The notes: generated by a model from the sequence alone, not told the origin. Positions 1 to 6,097 are shown, counted from the stretch's first letter. The stretch: DNA of 13,759 nt from Candidatus Uhrbacteria bacterium (GCA_016866635.1 VGLT01000008.1:1-13759); one strand, 5' to 3'. Numbers and translations are program-made.

Positions 1-1219
1 AAGCAAACATTTGACCATCAAACTCGACCAGTCGTTTGCGTACACGGGTTTTGTAATCAAAGGGTAATTCTTCCACCACGCGACCCTCCTCGGTCACTTC
101 CTGTTTTAACGCAAACGCGACAAACGCTCGTTCGATTGGATCGTTTGATCCATGGGCTAACTGGAGCAAAGCTCGCGTAAACATTGCTGGATCTACTCCA
201 ATCGCCTTCCAAATGTCGTGAACAACCAATTCGTTTTTGGTTAACGTACCCGTCTTATCCGTACACAAAACATCGACGTCATTTAACCCTTCAACTCCAA
301 GAAGTTGTTTTACGATTGTGCGTTTTTTGGCCATGACAGCAACGGCGCGCGCAAGGACAACTGTCACGACCATGGGTAAACCTTCGGGAATCACCGAGAC
401 GAACAAGCTGAGGAGCATGGGAAGCACCATCGAAATCGGTCGACCTAAAATCAGCGAGTAGATAAAGAGCGCGATCGATCCTATGGCGATTCCCATTAAA
501 AGATGTCGCGATAAACGCTTCATTTTTGCAACGAGCGGTGTATCGGTGTGTGGTTCATTGAGCGCTGAGGCAATTTTGCCCATCTGGGTCGCTAAACCGA
601 TGGCCACAACCTCAGCCTCTCCCCTCCCTGTCACAACCAAGGTTCCCGCAAACACCCTATTACGAATGTCTCCGAGTGGGGCGTTGTCGGAAAGCACAAG
701 CTCGCCGTCTGTTTTTGTCACTTGGATTGACTCACCGGTGAGCATCGATTCATCGACCTGCAATCCATGTACACTCATCAAACGCGCGTCTGCCGCCACA
801 CGCTCCCCTTCATTCAATAATAAAATATCTCCCGGGAGGACCTCTCTGGCTTGGATCACCACTTCCCGCCCAGCGCGCCGCACGCGGCAGGTAGGCACAA
901 AGGTTTGCTTCAGAGCGTTCAAAGCTTGATTCGCTCTCTCCTCATACAAAAGTCCAATCGTTGCATTGATCAAAATAACGGCACCGATAATGATGGCGTC
1001 TACGTGTTTATTAAAAAAAAGACTAGTGATGACTGCTGCCATTAAAACTAGACTAAACGGCGCACGTAGTTGCGTAAAAAAAATCCAAATCAGCGAAGGC
1101 GTTTTTGGCTCCGGGAGCTCGTTCCACCCATATGTTGCGCGTCGCCGTTTAATTTGATCTGCTGTCAGCCCTTTTTGAGACAATAAAGCAGAGGACGCGA
1201 TGAGAGGCGTAGCACTCAT
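1..1219 (-). CDS. P2-type cation-transporting ATPase, N-terminal part (cut by window edge)
   Basis: This is the N-terminal 406 residues of an ion-pumping P-type ATPase; the C-terminus lies beyond base 1. Reading the minus strand from the ATG at 1219, the protein starts MSATPLIASSALLSQKGLTA and then shows a cation-ATPase N-terminal segment (YGWNELPEP). Two hydrophobic segments and the EERANQALNAL stalk follow, then the actuator loop TGES at about residues 161-164, a second membrane pair, PEGLP at about 278-282, and the phosphorylation motif DKTGT with the acceptor Asp at about residue 321. PEGLP is typical of P2 pumps (Ca2+ or Na+/K+ type) rather than CPC-type heavy-metal pumps. The start codon overlaps the stop of the upstream exchanger gene as ATGA, implying translational coupling. 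The ion is not determinable here; Ca2+ is a reasonable guess from the neighbour. The family call is secure. Confidence 0.95.
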   Translation of the reverse strand, partial: MSATPLIASSALLSQKGLTADQIKRRRATYGWNELPEPKTPSLIWIFFTQLRAPFSLVLMAAVITSLFFNKHVDAIIIGAVILINATIGLLYEERANQALNALKQTFVPTCRVRRAGREVVIQAREVLPGDILLLNEGERVAADARLMSVHGLQVDESMLTGESIQVTKTDGELVLSDNAPLGDIRNRVFAGTLVVTGRGEAEVVAIGLATQMGKIASALNEPHTDTPLVAKMKRLSRHLLMGIAIGSIALFIYSLILGRPISMVLPMLLSLFVSVIPEGLPMVVTVVLARAVAVMAKKRTIVKQLLGVEGLNDVDVLCTDKTGTLTKNELVVHDIWKAIGVDPAMFTRALLQLAHGSNDPIERAFVAFALKQEVTEEGRVVEELPFDYKTRVRKRLVEFDGQMFA

Positions 1220-2130
1220 ATCAGCGATGATACCAGGACAAACATCAAATAGGCGCTCACAAGAAACGCTCCTTCCCATCGGCGAAGCCGATGTTCTGTT
1301 TTAGCAAACCAATAAAATAATCCGGCAAACAGGGCGGCCCATCCAAACAAAATAAAAGCATCCGAATCCAGAATAGCGAAAGGACGAATCAGAGAAAAGA
1401 AACCTAGAAAAAAGAGATTGGCTAATGCAGAACCCAAAATGTGGGCCATGGCGAGGTGCTTTTTCTGCCGCCTCCACGATTGAAGGGTAATGACTATTTC
1501 TGGAAGATTTGTGCCGATCGCTAAAATAATCGCTCCAAGAATAAGTGGAGACCAGGAAAAATAGCCTAGGAGACGAAGACTGATCTGTACGATGAAATAA
1601 GAAAGAATCAAAATAAGAGCAAGAGCGATACCAAACTTCCAAACATGATGCATACTTCTATTTGGAATCCTCAACGGTTCTTTCATCTCTGTGTTCTTCA
1701 TCAATGCATGAGCTAAGACCACGTATCCTCCTATCAGAATCAATCCATCCCACCATTGAATAGCGCCGTCTAGAGCAAGCGCCATCGGAACAAGAAAATA
1801 CAAAAAGGAATAAAAAAGTGGCTGTATTTTTTTGCGGGATGAAACGTCGCGATGAAAAAAAATATGCAAACCAAGAATCAAACCAAACAAAAGAGGAATA
1901 CCCCCTAACAAATTACCAATAGAGAATGCCTCAACACGCGAGACCAGAGATTGGATGCCAACACCAAATTCCGGAAGCGACGTCCCCAAACCAAGGATCA
2001 AACCAATAAGCGATAGGGGCAATTTCCAGTGAATCGCTATCTGCAAAGCGTGTGTCACGACATAATCCGCCGCTTTGCCTAAACAATAAAACAGGCAGGC
2101 GAGAAGCACGATTCCTCCAACAATGAACAT
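1216..2130 (-). CDS. CaCA-family sodium/calcium exchanger-like membrane protein
   Basis: This is a predicted integral membrane cation/Ca2+ antiporter of about 304 residues. It has the two inverted alpha repeats of the CaCA superfamily. The first contains GLGTSLPEFGVG followed by SIGNLLGG, and the second contains AIGTNLPEIVITL followed by HILGSALANL; the GTS/GTN-LPE signatures carry the ion-coordinating Glu. About ten hydrophobic segments surround a charged central loop. I chose the ATG at 2130. A TTG at 2148 would add six residues, but it lies upstream of and overlaps a strong -10-like box (TACAAT, 2137-2142) sitting 7 nt before the ATG, so the mRNA is probably leaderless. The gene ends in an ATGA overlap with the P-type ATPase, suggesting the two act together in Ca2+ or other cation efflux. 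The 304-residue length is ordinary for YrbG-like members. The substrate is inferred, not shown. Confidence 0.88.
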   Translation of the reverse strand: MFIVGGIVLLACLFYCLGKAADYVVTHALQIAIHWKLPLSLIGLILGLGTSLPEFGVGIQSLVSRVEAFSIGNLLGGIPLLFGLILGLHIFFHRDVSSRKKIQPLFYSFLYFLVPMALALDGAIQWWDGLILIGGYVVLAHALMKNTEMKEPLRIPNRSMHHVWKFGIALALILILSYFIVQISLRLLGYFSWSPLILGAIILAIGTNLPEIVITLQSWRRQKKHLAMAHILGSALANLFFLGFFSLIRPFAILDSDAFILFGWAALFAGLFYWFAKTEHRLRRWEGAFLVSAYLMFVLVSSLI

Positions 2131-2136
2131 GAGGCT

Positions 2137-2142
2137 ATTGTA
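2137..2142 (-). promoter_or_regulatory. -10 box of a probable leaderless promoter for the exchanger gene
   Basis: On the minus strand the sequence TGCTACAAT is an extended -10 element (TGN-TACAAT). Its last base is 7 nt from the A of the ATG at 2130, so transcription would start at or next to the start codon. No good -35 hexamer was found 16-18 bp upstream, which is tolerable for extended -10 promoters. No Shine-Dalgarno sequence precedes the ATG. Confidence 0.5.
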
Positions 2143-2161
2143 GCACAAGAAACTGTGTTTT

Positions 2162-2626
2162 TTATTCTACTTCCTTAAGCGCCGTCTTGGCATATACTCG
2201 CACATTTTGGGGGAAAGAATTCTTTGGATCATCCAGCTCTTCCATACTAAACCACCGACACTCATCGCTTTTTTCTGACTCCCCCTGTATCACTTGATCG
2301 CTCGTGGCTCGCGCAAAGAAAATAAAATCCACATGCTCATGGATGTCTGTAATGTTATGACGATTGATAAAACGCGGAGGTGTTAACTCGCGATAGCGTT
2401 CGATGCTGGAATGCACAGGAATAGGCGTCGGAAACAGTTCCACATCCAATCCCACCTCCTCTTTGACCTCACGAATAGCTGCTTCCGTCGGATCCTCGTC
2501 TCGCTCAATATGCCCGCCTGGCCCCAGCCAAATGCCATACTTATCGTGCATACGGAGCAAGACCTTGTTCTGAAACACAATATACACCGTGACGGTAAAA
2601 TCAATTTTCTCGTTGAGATGGGGCAT
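2162..2626 (-). CDS. NUDIX hydrolase
   Basis: This is a 154-residue NUDIX-fold pyrophosphohydrolase, predicted to cleave a nucleoside diphosphate linked to another moiety, with Mg2+ bound by the Nudix helix. The complete Nudix box spans residues 38-60 (G-x5-E-x7-REVKEEVGL; G38, E44, R52, E53, E56, E57). The start MPHLNEKIDFTVTVYIVF forms the usual first beta strands. The ATG at 2626 follows the upstream stop by only 4 bp, so the gene is likely cotranscribed with the kinase-fold-like gene. An in-frame earlier start is excluded by the tight junction; another ATG four bases upstream is out of frame. There is no clear Shine-Dalgarno site. Substrate specificity cannot be told from the motif; a regulatory or house-cleaning role is possible. 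Confidence 0.93.
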   Translation of the reverse strand: MPHLNEKIDFTVTVYIVFQNKVLLRMHDKYGIWLGPGGHIERDEDPTEAAIREVKEEVGLDVELFPTPIPVHSSIERYRELTPPRFINRHNITDIHEHVDFIFFARATSDQVIQGESEKSDECRWFSMEELDDPKNSFPQNVRVYAKTALKEVE

Positions 2627-2630
2627 GCAT

Positions 2631-3524
2631 CTATACTGAATCTACTATACGTTCTAGCCTTTGAAAAACATTCTTTTCTAACTTGGAAATTACTGATTTC
2701 TTAAATGTTTTATTTGGCCGCTCTGTAAAATTCGCATCAATAATTTGAATGCGTCCCGTCAACATTCCCTGTTTGTCGATTTCTGCCATCACGTTTTCGC
2801 TCTCCAATCCATGCCAAGTAAAAGCTCCGTACGGATTCGTGTCATGGTACGTCCTTAATCCTTGAATCAAGGTTTTTACATTATGACGAAATGCCTGTCG
2901 AACCATATCGGTTGCTTTTGGTAAACGTGTAAGCGCCTCCTTCAGCGAGAGACCGTGGATTTTTTCTTGAACGATTCCCCCAACAAATAGCTTTTCTTCA
3001 TGCTGATCACGAATCAAATCACCGACACGGCTCATCAACTTTTTTATCGTACCCTTTTTTCTATCATCACTGCTATACCGATTGGAAAGCTGTCGATCTG
3101 CCTGAACCCTTACAAAACGCTCCATGGTATTTGCGGTTTTACCTGGGATAGAAAAAAATCCATGCGCTTGATCATCGGAAAATGCCGGAGAGCGTAACCA
3201 AACTGAGGCTGGAAAAAAATGTTCACCGAGAACATGCTTTAACGATCGCCATTCATAATATTGATGTTGAAATAACGCGACCTGCTCTTCCGGCGACATG
3301 ATCACGTCCCCACTACGAAAGTCTTTGAACACATAGGAACTGGCTTGATCGGAGCCGTTTTCTAAATCCAATTCATACACATCAAAAAATACTCCTTTAG
3401 CCAAGAAGCGACCTTCGGCAACATGGAGCTGGTGGAGATGCTTACGGATACGCTCTTTCTCCTCTCCGATAGAGATAACCTCCTGCTTCTGCCAAGGAAA
3501 TCGTTGTTCGTGTTTCATGACCAT
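2631..3524 (-). CDS. Protein with degenerate kinase-fold-like motifs, function unknown
   Basis: This is a soluble, basic protein of about 297 residues that I do not recognise as a named family. Motif order resembles a protein-kinase or APH-type fold: a glycine-loop-like LAKGVFFDVYEL (41-52), a VFKDF Lys (K67), an acidic helix residue (E91), a hinge-like VQEKIHGLSL (185-194), a catalytic-loop-like WHGLESENVM (237-246) and a DFG-like IIDAN (D263). The catalytic-loop Asp expected after HG is absent, so it may be a pseudokinase or the resemblance may be misleading. I chose the ATG at 3524 because AAGGAG lies 6 nt upstream; an ATG 24 nt further upstream would place that site inside the gene. It is first in a minus-strand run with the NUDIX gene 4 bp downstream. 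No membrane segment or signal peptide is seen. The existence of the gene is secure; the fold assignment is tentative. Confidence 0.8.
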   Translation of the reverse strand: MVMKHEQRFPWQKQEVISIGEEKERIRKHLHQLHVAEGRFLAKGVFFDVYELDLENGSDQASSYVFKDFRSGDVIMSPEEQVALFQHQYYEWRSLKHVLGEHFFPASVWLRSPAFSDDQAHGFFSIPGKTANTMERFVRVQADRQLSNRYSSDDRKKGTIKKLMSRVGDLIRDQHEEKLFVGGIVQEKIHGLSLKEALTRLPKATDMVRQAFRHNVKTLIQGLRTYHDTNPYGAFTWHGLESENVMAEIDKQGMLTGRIQIIDANFTERPNKTFKKSVISKLEKNVFQRLERIVDSV

Positions 3525-3530
3525 AGTATA

Positions 3531-3536
3531 CTCCTT
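3531..3536 (-). promoter_or_regulatory. Ribosome binding site deciding the start of the kinase-like gene
   Basis: AAGGAG on the minus strand lies 6 nt before the ATG at 3524. It is one of the few clear Shine-Dalgarno sites in the window and rules out the ATG at 3548, which lies upstream of it. A weak promoter (TTTTTA, 17 bp, TATATA) lies just upstream on the same strand. Confidence 0.65.
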
Positions 3537-3549
3537 TTTATATATCATC

Positions 3550-3578
3550 TTGACGCGAGGGTAAAAAACACGTATTCT
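3550..3578 (+). promoter_or_regulatory. Sigma70-type promoter of the tRNA-Glu locus
   Basis: TTGACG at 3550-3555 and TATTCT at 3573-3578 are separated by exactly 17 bp. Transcription would begin near 3585, about 40 nt before the 5' end of the decayed tRNA-Glu copy, a normal distance for a tRNA gene. It now has to drive transcription through the GIY-YIG insertion to reach the intact tRNA. It diverges from the kinase-like gene. Confidence 0.6.
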
Positions 3579-3621
3579 CTTGGCACATTTGAAGCTCGCC
3601 CCGAAACGACCTTTGATCGCA

Positions 3622-3646
3622 CGTGGCTCGTTCGTCTAATGGTTAG
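3622..3646 (+). repeat. 25-bp direct repeat, copy 1 (5' end of tRNA-Glu)
   Basis: These 25 bases are identical to 3929-3953. They comprise three bases upstream of the tRNA and tRNA-Glu nucleotides 1-22, ending in the D loop. The offset is 307 bp. The identity upstream of base 1 of the tRNA means the duplication is slightly larger than the mature tRNA 5' end. Confidence 0.9.
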
Positions 3647-3689
3647 CCCGGCGGAGCCGGGTCCGGCTTCGCCGGAGACAGCGTCAATA
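3625..3689 (+). pseudogene. Relic of a tRNA-Glu gene (5' part, with an insertion and a deletion)
   Basis: This stretch aligns with the intact tRNA-Glu downstream. Bases 3625-3646 are identical to tRNA nucleotides 1-22. A 30-nt palindromic insertion follows (3647-3676). Bases 3677-3689 (GACAGCGTCAATA) then equal the intact tRNA with a 13-nt piece of the anticodon arm removed. The homology ends exactly where the GIY-YIG ATG begins, at the junction of variable loop and T arm. The T arm and the acceptor 3' strand are missing, so no functional tRNA can form. The best reading is that this is the original tRNA 5' portion, left behind after an element inserted and supplied a new 5' portion. Confidence 0.75.
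3647..3676 (+). repeat. Two back-to-back 15-nt perfect hairpins inserted in the tRNA relic
   Basis: CCCGGC-GGA-GCCGGG (3647-3661) is followed immediately by TCCGGC-TTC-GCCGGA (3662-3676). Each has a 6-bp GC stem and a 3-nt loop. The two are nearly reverse complements of each other, so the whole 30 nt can also pair as one long imperfect palindrome. There is no T-run, so it is not a classical terminator. It resembles small REP-like palindromic units. Confidence 0.8.
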
Positions 3690-3946
3690 TGTACTAGGTC
3701 TATGTACTGCAAAGCATAAGAACGGGTCGATTCTATATCGGTTCATCGAGTGATCCGGAACGAAGATTAGCAGAACACAATGCCGGCACCACCTTTTCGA
3801 CAAAACCATTTATTCCTTATAAAATAATTTACTCCGAAATGTATCAGAGCAAGACAGAAGCTTTACAAAGAGAGAAGCAGGTCAAACGCTCAGGTAAAAT
3901 TCGGAGGGAATTAAAAGAAGGAATCTACCGTGGCTCGTTCGTCTAA
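3689..3946 (+). pseudogene. GIY-YIG nuclease-domain ORF with amber codon at position 3
   Basis: In one continuous frame from the ATG at 3689 this reads M-Y-stop-VYVLQS, then RTGRFYIGSSSDPERRLAEH and about 50 further residues, including KTEALQREKQVKRSGK, to a TAA at 3944-3946. This is a complete single-domain GIY-YIG protein of the small stand-alone type (about 85 residues; VYVLQS strand, RFYIG as the YIG motif, catalytic-type Arg in PERRL, Glu in EALQRE). The third codon is TAG (3695-3697) where the family normally has Tyr, so one TAC-to-TAG change explains the break. No ATG, GTG or TTG in frame just downstream rescues it. The last five codons (GSFV and stop) come from the 5' end of tRNA-Glu, so ORF and tRNA overlap by 15 nt. 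It lies between a tRNA relic and an intact tRNA. Confidence 0.82.
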
Positions 3947-3953
3947 TGGTTAG
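3929..3953 (+). repeat. 25-bp direct repeat, copy 2 (5' end of intact tRNA-Glu)
   Basis: Identical to 3622-3646. This copy is continuous with the rest of the functional tRNA-Glu. The 307-bp offset between copies gives the net size of the insertion plus decay changes. Confidence 0.9.
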
Positions 3954-4006
3954 GACAGCGGCTTTTCAAGCCGTCAATAGGGGTTCGATTCCCCTACGAG
4001 CTACCA
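3932..4006 (+). tRNA. tRNA-Glu (anticodon TTC), CCA encoded
   Basis: The 75-nt gene folds as a full cloverleaf. The acceptor is GGCTCGT/ACGAGCT with a G.U first pair. The D stem is GTCT/GGAC, and the anticodon stem is GCGGC/GCCGT with loop TTTTCAA, giving anticodon TTC. The T arm is AGGGG-TTCGATT-CCCCT. A genomically encoded CCA is at 4004-4006. It decodes GAA/GAG. A terminator begins 5 nt downstream. The serine recombinase ORF reads antisense into it, and the GIY-YIG ORF ends inside its 5' end. It is the landing site of at least one, probably two, mobile elements. Confidence 0.95.
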
Positions 4007-5501
4007 AAAAGGACTTCTCATCAGGAGAAGTCTTTTTTTGTGCAAAGACTAGCGACAATTCGGGGGTTCCAAAAGAATCGCCATCGAAAGTGAGCGGTTT
4101 TGCAAAAATAAGATGCTGGAGGTTAATGCGAGCCTCGTAATCGTCGGCCAAATCCATCCAAATCTTGGAAGCGTTGCGGACAAAATAGAAACAATAATCG
4201 AGAGCCTTTTCCATGTTCAGCTCTTTCTGTCGCGCATCTTGGAGTAGCAGCCGTTTTTGATCGATGCGCTCGTTGACCAAGTGCTTTTGAGTTACAAATT
4301 CGTCATCTGTGTATTTGCCGTTGCGATGAAAATCGAAGACGGTCTGACGTTCGTGCTCGAGTTTCTCGATATCCTTGCGAACACGAGCATTGGTCTCATC
4401 AAATTTCTTGTACCGTTCCTGCCAGGCATCAAGAACGACTGCCTTAAATAATTTTTCGTACTTCGTGTCCGGTTCGATAGTTTCCAAAAGCTGAACAAAC
4501 TTCTGCTCAAATACAGCCCTTTGAATGGATTTGGAATGCGTACACTTCTTGCTACCGTGATGATAGTACGGATGGCGCTTGCCTCTACGACTACGAGCAA
4601 AACTTCCGGTCAGCGGCTGATTGCAATGCCGGCAGACTACGAACCGCCGCAATGGGAAAGCGGGATTGTTGAATACTCGAGGCTTCCCTTTGAGATGAAG
4701 TCCGCTCTTCACGTTCTGGCATTGAGCAAACAGAGCCTCGTCGACAATGGATTCAAAATTGCCTTTCGCCATCTCCCCGAATGCCTTGATTCGACCGCAG
4801 TAGACGGGGTTTGTGATGATTTTCTCAAGCGTTTGTTGAAGCGGATATTTCCCTTCACGGGTGCGGAGTCCGCGATCTCCCAAGAGCTGAGCAAGCGCCT
4901 TGAATGTATAGGTGCCTTTCGCATAGAGCTCAAACGCCAAACGAATGAGTGGAGCTCGATCAGGTTCAGGCATGATATTAGTTTTCTTGCCCTTGATCGG
5001 CCTGTGATAGCCGAGCGGTGCCGCCCAACACCAAATACCTTCACGTACGCGAGCTTGCATCCCGCTTTTGCAGCGCTCGCGGCGATTGTTGTTATCGAAT
5101 TCTGCGAACACGGAAAGCATTCCTTCCATAACTCTCCCCGTCGCACTTTCATCGAATGTTTCCGTGGCAGAACGGAGCTCTGTGCCAGCTCGTTTCAAAA
5201 GACTCCGAACAACAACGTGGTCGTCCTGATTGCGAGCGAAGCGATCAATCTTGTAGACGATGAAATGCTGGACGCGGCCTTTCTTCTGGGTGCAAAAAGC
5301 GATTGCTTTCGTGAACTCTGTCCGGTCTGCCGTCTTTGCTGATTCACCCATTTCGACGAACACCTTGAGAACGGCTAAACCGTTCCGTTCGGCGTACTCG
5401 CGACAATGCCGTTCCTGATTTTCCAAGCTCGTACCCTCTACCTGTTCCTTCGAGGATACACGGCAATAGATGATGCAGGCCTTGAGGCTTGTTTCAGGCA
5501 T
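3966..5501 (-). CDS. Large serine recombinase (resolvase/invertase superfamily integrase)
   Basis: This is a 511-codon site-specific DNA recombinase. The resolvase catalytic domain spans about 8-150, with YCRVSS carrying the nucleophile (S16) and YKIDRFARN carrying the conserved Arg pair. The Recombinase domain follows at about 160-270 (APLGYHRP onward). A Zn-ribbon lies at about 290-320 (C290, C293, C320, with H314 where a Cys is usual), and a charged coiled coil at about 365-430. From residue 489 the frame runs antisense through the T-run and hairpin of the tRNA-Glu terminator, and from about residue 500 through the tRNA itself, ending LVARRGIEPLLTA. The ancestral C-terminus was therefore probably near residue 488. 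The ATG at 5501 is 10 bp after the stop of a 62-aa ORF. It likely mobilises the adjacent island. The family call is secure; its active status is unknown. Confidence 0.93.
   Translation of the reverse strand: MPETSLKACIIYCRVSSKEQVEGTSLENQERHCREYAERNGLAVLKVFVEMGESAKTADRTEFTKAIAFCTQKKGRVQHFIVYKIDRFARNQDDHVVVRSLLKRAGTELRSATETFDESATGRVMEGMLSVFAEFDNNNRRERCKSGMQARVREGIWCWAAPLGYHRPIKGKKTNIMPEPDRAPLIRLAFELYAKGTYTFKALAQLLGDRGLRTREGKYPLQQTLEKIITNPVYCGRIKAFGEMAKGNFESIVDEALFAQCQNVKSGLHLKGKPRVFNNPAFPLRRFVVCRHCNQPLTGSFARSRRGKRHPYYHHGSKKCTHSKSIQRAVFEQKFVQLLETIEPDTKYEKLFKAVVLDAWQERYKKFDETNARVRKDIEKLEHERQTVFDFHRNGKYTDDEFVTQKHLVNERIDQKRLLLQDARQKELNMEKALDYCFYFVRNASKIWMDLADDYEARINLQHLIFAKPLTFDGDSFGTPELSLVFAQKKTSPDEKSFLVARRGIEPLLTA
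4012..4039 (+). terminator. Rho-independent terminator of tRNA-Glu
   Basis: GACTTCTC (4012-4019), loop ATCAG and GAGAAGTC (4025-4032) form a perfect 8-bp stem followed by seven T (4033-4039). It starts 5 nt after the CCA of tRNA-Glu, so it is the natural end of the tRNA transcript. The recombinase ORF on the other strand reads through it, and that suggests the terminator predates the island. Confidence 0.88.
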
Positions 5502-5511
5502 AGCGCATCAG

Positions 5512-5700
5512 TTAAGCGACTTTGTCGCCTTCGGGGAGCAGAGCGGGCGCGTGAGCCGGATTTGAGGCTTCGTGACGGCCAAGAGAATCCAAAGCCGTGT
5601 TCGCCACGGCGTAGAGTTTGTCGCGTAACGCCAAAAGCTCCTCGTCGGGGAGATTGGCGAGGTCGGGATCGATGCGGCGGCATTGCTCCAAAGTAAGCAT
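5512..5700 (-). CDS. 62-aa acidic protein paired with the serine recombinase, function unknown
   Basis: This is a small ORF of 62 residues starting MLTLEQCRRIDPDLANLPDE and continuing through an acidic helical stretch (EELLALRDKLYAVA) to a hydrophilic tail. It ends 10 bp before the recombinase ATG on the same strand, so the two are likely cotranscribed. From memory, short ORFs with an LTLEECRK...LTDEE...IRDxLY pattern commonly precede serine recombinases in Patescibacteria; I could not verify that here. Composition and amphipathic periodicity favour a real gene over two longer overlapping frames, which look like shadows. A role as recombinase accessory or directionality factor is possible but unproven. 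No clear ribosome binding site was seen. Confidence 0.6.
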   Translation of the reverse strand: MLTLEQCRRIDPDLANLPDEELLALRDKLYAVANTALDSLGRHEASNPAHAPALLPEGDKVA

Positions 5701-5820
5701 GGAGCAAGCATATGGAACTCGCCGGATGGGAAGGCGGCGTTATTCACAGAAGCGACAAAAGAGGGCTGCATACAGCCCATTTGTTTGCTTACTTCTGGAG
5801 TTTTGGCAAATCCATAAAAT

Positions 5821-5894
5821 GTCACTTATAGTCTGTGGCTCAAGATTTACTGAAGATTTACTATGTAGCTCATAAGTGACAGTTACTTATGGTC
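5821..5894 (+). promoter_or_regulatory. C-box-like operator cluster upstream of and overlapping the controller gene start
   Basis: Three related sites are visible. ACTTATAGTCTGTGG begins at 5824 and matches, from memory, the C-box pattern of restriction-modification controller proteins. GTCACTTAT (5821-5829) has its exact inverted copy ATAAGTGAC at 5872-5880. ACTTATGGTC (5885-5894) overlaps the controller ATG at 5889. Between them AAGATTTACT occurs twice (5842-5851, 5853-5862), one helical turn apart. A weak -10 (TATGTA, 5862-5867) lies downstream of the first box, fitting activation at low and repression at high controller level. Confidence 0.65.
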
Positions 5895-6092
5895 GACATA
5901 CAGAAAAAATTTGGTGAACGGCTTCGCGAATTGCGAAAGCAGAAAAATCTTTCACAAGAAGAGGTTGCTTTAAAATCCGGGCTTCACCGTACCTACGTGA
6001 GCGATGTTGAGCGGGGCTCACGCAACGTTTCTCTAAGAAACATCGAAAAGCTAGCCAAAGCTCTCGGAACTAAACCGCAAGACCTGCTATAG
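5889..6092 (+). CDS. XRE-family controller (C) protein of a restriction-modification system
   Basis: This 67-residue protein is almost entirely one helix-turn-helix domain (about 8-62). Helices 2 and 3 lie in LSQEEVALKSGLHRTYVSDV, followed by ERGSRNVSL. That wording is very close to C proteins such as the BamHI/PvuII class, and the size and position directly before a restriction nuclease gene agree. C proteins dimerise on C-boxes, activating and then limiting transcription of their own and the nuclease gene so that the nuclease appears after methylation. Inverted-repeat operators lie immediately upstream, and one overlaps the start codon. The stop is 5 bp before the next ATG, so the two genes form an operon. 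No Shine-Dalgarno site is present. The HTH call is secure; the controller role is strongly supported by context. Confidence 0.9.
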   Translation: MVDIQKKFGERLRELRKQKNLSQEEVALKSGLHRTYVSDVERGSRNVSLRNIEKLAKALGTKPQDLL

Positions 6093-6097
6093 AACAT

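Noticed and set aside
3946..4140. Plus-strand ORF starting in tRNA-Glu (MVRTAAFQAVNRGSIPLRAT...)
   Set aside because: It is the well-known artefact of translating a tRNA gene and its terminator; there is no promoter or domain.
4521..5342. 273-codon plus-strand ORF inside the recombinase region
   Set aside because: It is the antisense shadow of the serine recombinase. The minus-strand frame carries all family motifs, and this frame has none.
5508..5825. 105-codon minus-strand ORF overlapping the 62-aa ORF
   Set aside because: Composition is that of an out-of-frame shadow (Ser/Thr/Pro/Trp-rich, no periodicity), and the 62-aa frame is the more coding-like of the two.
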